From Liquidambar formosana (Eukaryota > Streptophyta > Magnoliopsida > Saxifragales > Altingiaceae): a stretch of 64,000 bases of DNA. The stretch is taken from contig CM077823.1 in NCBI GenBank assembly GCA_039720395.1, forward strand, positions 31,144,371 through 31,208,370. Reading direction: 5' to 3'. The notes under the pieces are model-generated. The model saw only the letters and a list, made by a program, of their open reading frames with translations, had not been told where the DNA came from and did no database searches. A program made the translations under genes and the position numbers. Within the stretch, counting starts at the first letter, position 1, and every line of letters begins with the position of its first letter. Positions 59,763 to 64,000 of the stretch are shown in pieces.

Positions 59763-60604
59763 CAGGGGCGGAGTCAGGATTTTGAAGTTGGGAGGACCAC
59801 TGGCAAGATCGCAAGAGAACGCCTGGAGAGTCTCATGGCAGCAAGTTAGTGAAGGTTTCTTATTTTTTTCAGCGGGACATTGGTAGAGAAGGCATGGGGA
59901 CAAAGAGGATGCCTTTGGAAGGAAATAAAGGTAAAGAAAATAAAGCCGCCCAAGATGTTATGGATGATTCAACGATGGGGGAGGCTATTGTCACAACAAA
60001 AATTCCTTTGCACCCCCTCTTAGTTTGCATTTTTTAAGGTTTTATAAAAAAAAAATATAAAAGGTTTTTATGAAAACTAATTACGTTGTCTACTAGAAAA
60101 CATCATTTTGAACAACTTCGTAGAATAAATTTTTTTCAAAATATGTCATTTCAATGGATTTTTTAGCCATTTTTCATGAAATATTTTGTAAAAATAAAAT
60201 AGAGATTATAAATGGCCAAAAGTCCACTTAAACAACAGATTTTGGAAAAATTTTATTTTACAAAGTTATTCAGAATGATGTTTTCTAGTAGACAACATGA
60301 CTAATTTTTATGAAAACCTTTTATATTTTTCACAAAATCTTAAAAAATGTAAACTAAGTGAGAGGTGCAAATGAATTTTTGTGGTAGCAATAGCGCACCT
60401 CTTTAACGAAACTACCATAAATTAGAGTTATTATGGTAAAATGATAATATGAGTTTGGATTTGGTAAGGCGCATTCCACCACTTGAAGTGGCCACATGTA
60501 CAAATTTTTAAAAACCTTGAATTTTATTATGCCAAATATCAAAATTTTCTAAAATTTTGGCCCCCCTCCCCCTCCCCCCTGGTCCTAAGATAGCTCCACC
60601 CCTG
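59763..60604. mobile_element. hAT element with nested MITE
   Basis: Left end CAGGGGCGGAGTCAGG; right end inverse CAGGGGTGGAGCTATC. Perfect 8-bp duplication ATCACACT (59755-59762, 60605-60612). 842 bp including the nested foldback MITE 59984-60394. Confidence 0.93.
59984..60394. mobile_element. Foldback MITE nested in hAT 59763-60604
   Basis: Inverted ends GCTATTGTCACAACAAAAAT and the inverse of ATTTTTGTGGTAGCAATAGC. Inner arms share TTTATGAAAA and AACATCATTTTGAACAAC with the MITEs at 8392, 28231 and 35477. No clear target duplication. Confidence 0.75.
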
Positions 60605-60612
60605 ATCACACT

Positions 60613-62079
60613 GTCCTAAAAAAACTATCATTTCCTTACGTAAAGGCGCGGTAAGACCTCTAAGATATAATTTCAAGACTCTTAGCACCTTTACATAAAG
60701 AGTATATGAACCCATCCACGAATAGTAGCCCATAAAAACAATAATCAATTAATTCATTAACTCAGAAAATATGGGGAAAGGAAAAGGTGGAAAGATAGAA
60801 TAATGGTGAAAATGGAATGGACACACTTTATATGTAGAAAAGCCCACTATTACAGTGATAAATGGCAAAAACGGTTGGGCTAATTAAAGCCCAAATGGCT
60901 AATAACAAACAGCTCATAAGTGTTAAAATTAAAGCCCAATAGCTACAAAAATTAAAGCCCAAGATAAATGTCAAAAAATAATCCATTAATGTTAATCACA
61001 TAATCATCCCAAAAAGATAAGACACACATCGACACGGCCTGTCAGTTTAGATCGAGGAAGATGGCATGTTTGTATGCTCGTGTGTTCCACAATCTTGAAA
61101 CTTTTAAAGTAGACGTATATTTTATAACACAAAAGTCATAGGCTTGTTCACGTCTTGTGCTAGGAAGGTTTGTGCTTGCTTCATGAATGAATATAAATTT
61201 GGGGAAATGAACCTGACATTAGGACATGATAAAGTGGATTTAGAAGCCCTTTTTAAACTATAGGTAATTAGATTTTGGCCTTGTCCCTTGTTCCTTGGGT
61301 TGACTATTGGATATAGAGATGTAGCCCTTGGCCACAAGGCAATGCATGTGGAAACCCAAAGTTCGAACGTTTGTTAAATTTCAACAAATGGATTGATGAA
61401 AAAGAACACTAATTGATCAATTGATAGGCTATGAGTAGTCAAAGACTTATAGCCATCCCAATCAATCATCTAATGGATCGATTCATCATGACCATTTTAA
61501 GTAGAGTTGTCACTACTTAAACAAGATTGAATCAAATAAATTTGAAATATTAACGCTAAATTAGTCAACATAAGTTTTCTCACTTAAACAAGATTACCTT
61601 AAGGTCACCTAGAGACTAACTACCTATAATCGAATACTTGAAATTCTGTAAAAGTATGAGAGCAGAGCTTTTACTTAATGATTTTAGTACCCAAAATAGA
61701 AGTCAATCTTTTTTTTGTTTTTTGTTTTAAAGTTATTTTTAATTCTTTTCTAAGCAATCTACTCCCATCACCCTCATATATTACTCCCATTATGAATTTT
61801 TTTTAACAATATTGACATTTAGTAATGGACCTTATCCACTTTACAGTGACCACAATAAATTTTTCCTTTCTTCTCTTTGGTAAGACAAGATTAGATTGTT
61901 GGTTAACCAAAGCTACATGGTCTAGTCGTTACTGCATGCACTCCATTTGGTAGAGAGAGATCTTGGATTCAAATAGCTCAAGAGCCCATTGGTTGCTCTT
62001 TTTTTTTTTTTTTTTTTTCAAAGATTACCCATTGGATGCTCTTGTATGAACCAGAAGGAAAAAAAGATAAAAAAGAGAG
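60613..62079. other. Intergenic, no gene seen
   Basis: Possible SINE-like pieces near 61320-61375 (GTAGCCCTTGGCCACAAGG, then AGTTCGAACG) and 61916-61975 (TGGTCTAGTCGTTACTG, then TTGGATTCAAATAG), each with box A- and box B-like words. Nothing else is recognised. Confidence 0.4.
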
Positions 62080-62440
62080 GTTAGTATAAGTAGAACTCAC
62101 CTTTGAAAACCAGCTTGCAAGGGGAGGGTGCTCAAAAGCTAATATACACATGGTCAAACTTATATCCCTTTTGGTGGCTTCACTCACCTACTAGTATTCA
62201 ATGACTTAATATCATGCCCAAACACAACACCAAACCATTTTAATCTAACCTATAGGTCACCCCTTTCGCGACAATCGACCGTAGAGAGCCGCAGTCCATA
62301 TTGCGTTAGATCCCATACTCGACATGGTGTCTAGCTTTGATATCAAATGATACGAATTTTGAGTAGAACTTACTTTTGAAAACCGGCTTGCAAGGAGAGG
62401 GTGTTCAAGAACTAATATATACATGGTCAAGCTTATACTT
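62080..62440 (-). mobile_element. TRIM-like short retroelement remnant
   Basis: A direct repeat of about 75 bp occurs at 62092-62165 and 62361-62432 (AGAACT.AC.TTTGAAAACC, then GGCTTGCAAGG). Between them, 62331-62345 reads AGCTTTGATATCAAA, close to the reverse complement of the tRNA-iMet primer site TGGTATCAGAGC. This would be a short minus-strand element; the boundaries are unclear and no target duplication was found. Confidence 0.4.
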
Positions 62441-63015
62441 AACCGATATGGGATATTAGGATCGTAACAAGATGTGGGTTTTACATTTTAACCAAGGTTC
62501 AAGTCACTTAGCCTCTTAACTTATGTCCAAGCCCAATCATCTTTATTTACCATAGAGAAATGCTAGTTAAGTTCATACTTTACTCTACTATGTGTATTTA
62601 AAGAGATAAAATTGTAAAACTCACTGACATGTTTAAAGTCTAAAAATTAAAACAAAACTAAATGTACATTATGACAAAGTGTAGTGCAAGATAGCATTTC
62701 CTTTTACGAAATACCCTAAAATCCAAAAACCAGTCCTAACCCTTGGCTGACTCTTTTCTACTCTTGGCCTTCCTCACCCCTTGAACGCCTGAACGGCTGA
62801 ACCAATGGATCGAACCGTCTAATCTCTTCTTAAATTCGTGCCCTTGTAAAAACAGAACATGCCAGTAGGCCAGGGCCATTGGCCAACAGCATCATGATCA
62901 AAAGGTCCAAAAATTGCCCCGACTATAAACGAACTGAACCTGCCATATCTATATATATATATAATAATAGGCATAAATGCCATGAAGTAGTAACCACTGA
63001 CAGAGGGAACAAACC

Positions 63016-63441
63016 ATGAGGGGTCCTCTTCTGCCCCCATCCAAGTTGGGTTACGCTCAGCCTGAGGATGATGCCGACCCAGCCCGACCCACAACCGGCG
63101 TCGGCGCCACCGTCGGGCACCGCAAAAAGGCCACAGGTGTTCGAGCCTGGCTTCTCCTTGACGCCGCTGGCCAAACCCAGGTGGTGGAGGCCGGGAAACA
63201 CGCCATCATGAAGCGGACGGGCTTGCCCGCCCGGGACCTTCGGATCCTAGATCCACTCCTGTCGTACCCGTCGACGGTGCTGGGTCGAGAGAGGGCTATC
63301 GTGATCAATCTGGAGCACATCAAGGCCATAATCACCGCTCAGGAGGTTTTGCTTCTCAATTCTAGGGATCCTTCTGTCATGCCTTTTGTTGAGGAGCTTC
63401 AGCGCCGTATCTCGCGTCTCAATCACGCCACCAAATCCCAG
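63016..63441 (+). CDS. MRS2/CorA-type magnesium transporter, first exon (gene continues beyond window)
   Basis: 142 codons from ATG 63016 to the donor after CCCAG at 63441 (GTTCAA). The N-terminal 35 residues are variable and Pro/Asp-rich. From about residue 40 the sequence has the family signature: GVRAWLLLD, EAGKHAIMKRTGLPARDLRI, LDPLLSYPSTVLGRERAIV, NLEHIKAIITAQEVLLLNSR and PFVEELQRRI. This is the soluble N-terminal domain of plant MRS2/MGT proteins, which move Mg2+ across cellular membranes. The two transmembrane helices and the GMN motif are encoded downstream, outside the window. The coding part is GC-rich compared with the surroundings. No second exon is seen up to 64000, so intron 1 exceeds 550 bp. 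The subtype and subcellular membrane cannot be set from this exon alone. Confidence 0.92.
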
Positions 63442-63640
63442 GTTCAATATATGTGTGTCTATTGCTCAAATGTAGAATTGAAGTTACAATCTTGTGAGGT
63501 TTTTCATTTTGGGTATATATATATATATATATATATATATCCAGGTTCAATATATGTGTGTCTATTGCTCAAATGTAGAATTGAAGTTACAATCTTGTGA
63601 GGTTTTTCATTTTGGGTATATATATATATATATATATATC
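63438..63640. repeat. Tandem duplication of about 103 bp spanning the MRS2 exon 1 donor site
   Basis: CCAGGTTCAATATATGTGTG starts at 63438 and again at 63541, with the whole following segment repeated and each copy ending in a TA run. The second copy carries the same CAG|GTTCAA splice donor, so intron 1 starts with two identical donor contexts. Confidence 0.92.
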
Positions 63641-64000
63641 TCTGATGTAGGTGTTGCTTTTTGGGTACAAATGGGTTTTGGGTTTTATGTGAGTTTGGTT
63701 TAAATTTTCTATGGCTGTTAAGAATGTAATATTAAATTTATGGTGTTTTGATTTGATTAATTTTTTACCCTTTTATGGGGTGTTTGAATAATTCATGGAA
63801 ATTGAATAATCAATTGTGAATTATATGACATTCGAATACAAAAGTTGGCAGTTCATGGGTTAATAAGCGAAATCAAGTGGGAATGAGATCATTTCTTCTA
63901 ATTGTAAATTGGCCTTGATTGATTTATTTATGTTCAAAATTGCCTTGATTTAAACAAGTGGTAATAATACCAAATGGACTGATTCAATTCCTGTAAAATA

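Noticed and set aside
62819..63335. Minus-strand frames overlapping the MRS2 exon
   Set aside because: They are shadows of the GC-rich coding exon; only the plus frame has the MRS2 signature.

Overview
This is nuclear DNA from a flowering plant. The genes have many introns, the noncoding sequence is AT-rich, and the window is full of plant transposable elements (Tat/Ogre-like Gypsy, Ty1-copia, hAT, Mutator-type MITEs, Stowaway, PIF/Harbinger-like, SINE). The species cannot be named from the sequence. Introns and mobile elements fill most of the window.

The backbone is a + strand tandem cluster of four serine carboxypeptidase-like (SCPL) genes that share one 14-exon plan. Gene A (663-4498) shows only its last six exons. 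Gene B (6314-11192) is a pseudogene: exons 3-10, including the catalytic serine exon, are deleted, and the deletion edge lies in a truncated hAT element. Gene C (30861-38205) has all 14 exons, but a single inserted T just after the catalytic histidine shifts the frame and replaces the C-terminus. Gene D (47799-58623) is the only copy that reads through intact (498 codons plus stop), although a 3.9 kb copia element sits in its intron 11. The [10 protein letters not shown] motif points to the SCPL clade IA type, in which characterised members are mostly acyltransferases using 1-O-glucose esters; the substrate cannot be read from sequence.

Genes B and C lie in two copies of a tandem segmental duplication (about 5382-27628 and 27641-46513). 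The junction near 27629-27662 carries an 11-bp direct repeat. Because the copies align, many later insertions can be read against an empty site in the other copy. Copy 1 has a 9.5 kb Tat/Ogre-like retroelement with a nested hAT, a probable solo LTR and a Mutator element. Copy 2 has two hATs, a Mutator element, a PIF-like element and a small MITE. Elements present in both copies predate the duplication.

Downstream of gene D lie two hAT elements (one with a nested MITE) and a TRIM-like repeat. At the right edge is the first exon of an MRS2/CorA-type magnesium transporter gene (63016-63441) that runs out of the window.

No non-coding RNA gene, CRISPR array or bacterial-type system was seen. The noteworthy content is the evolutionary record of the SCPL cluster: a GC-AG intron conserved in all four copies, one copy with an altered C-terminus, one deleted copy, and a duplication with a readable junction.
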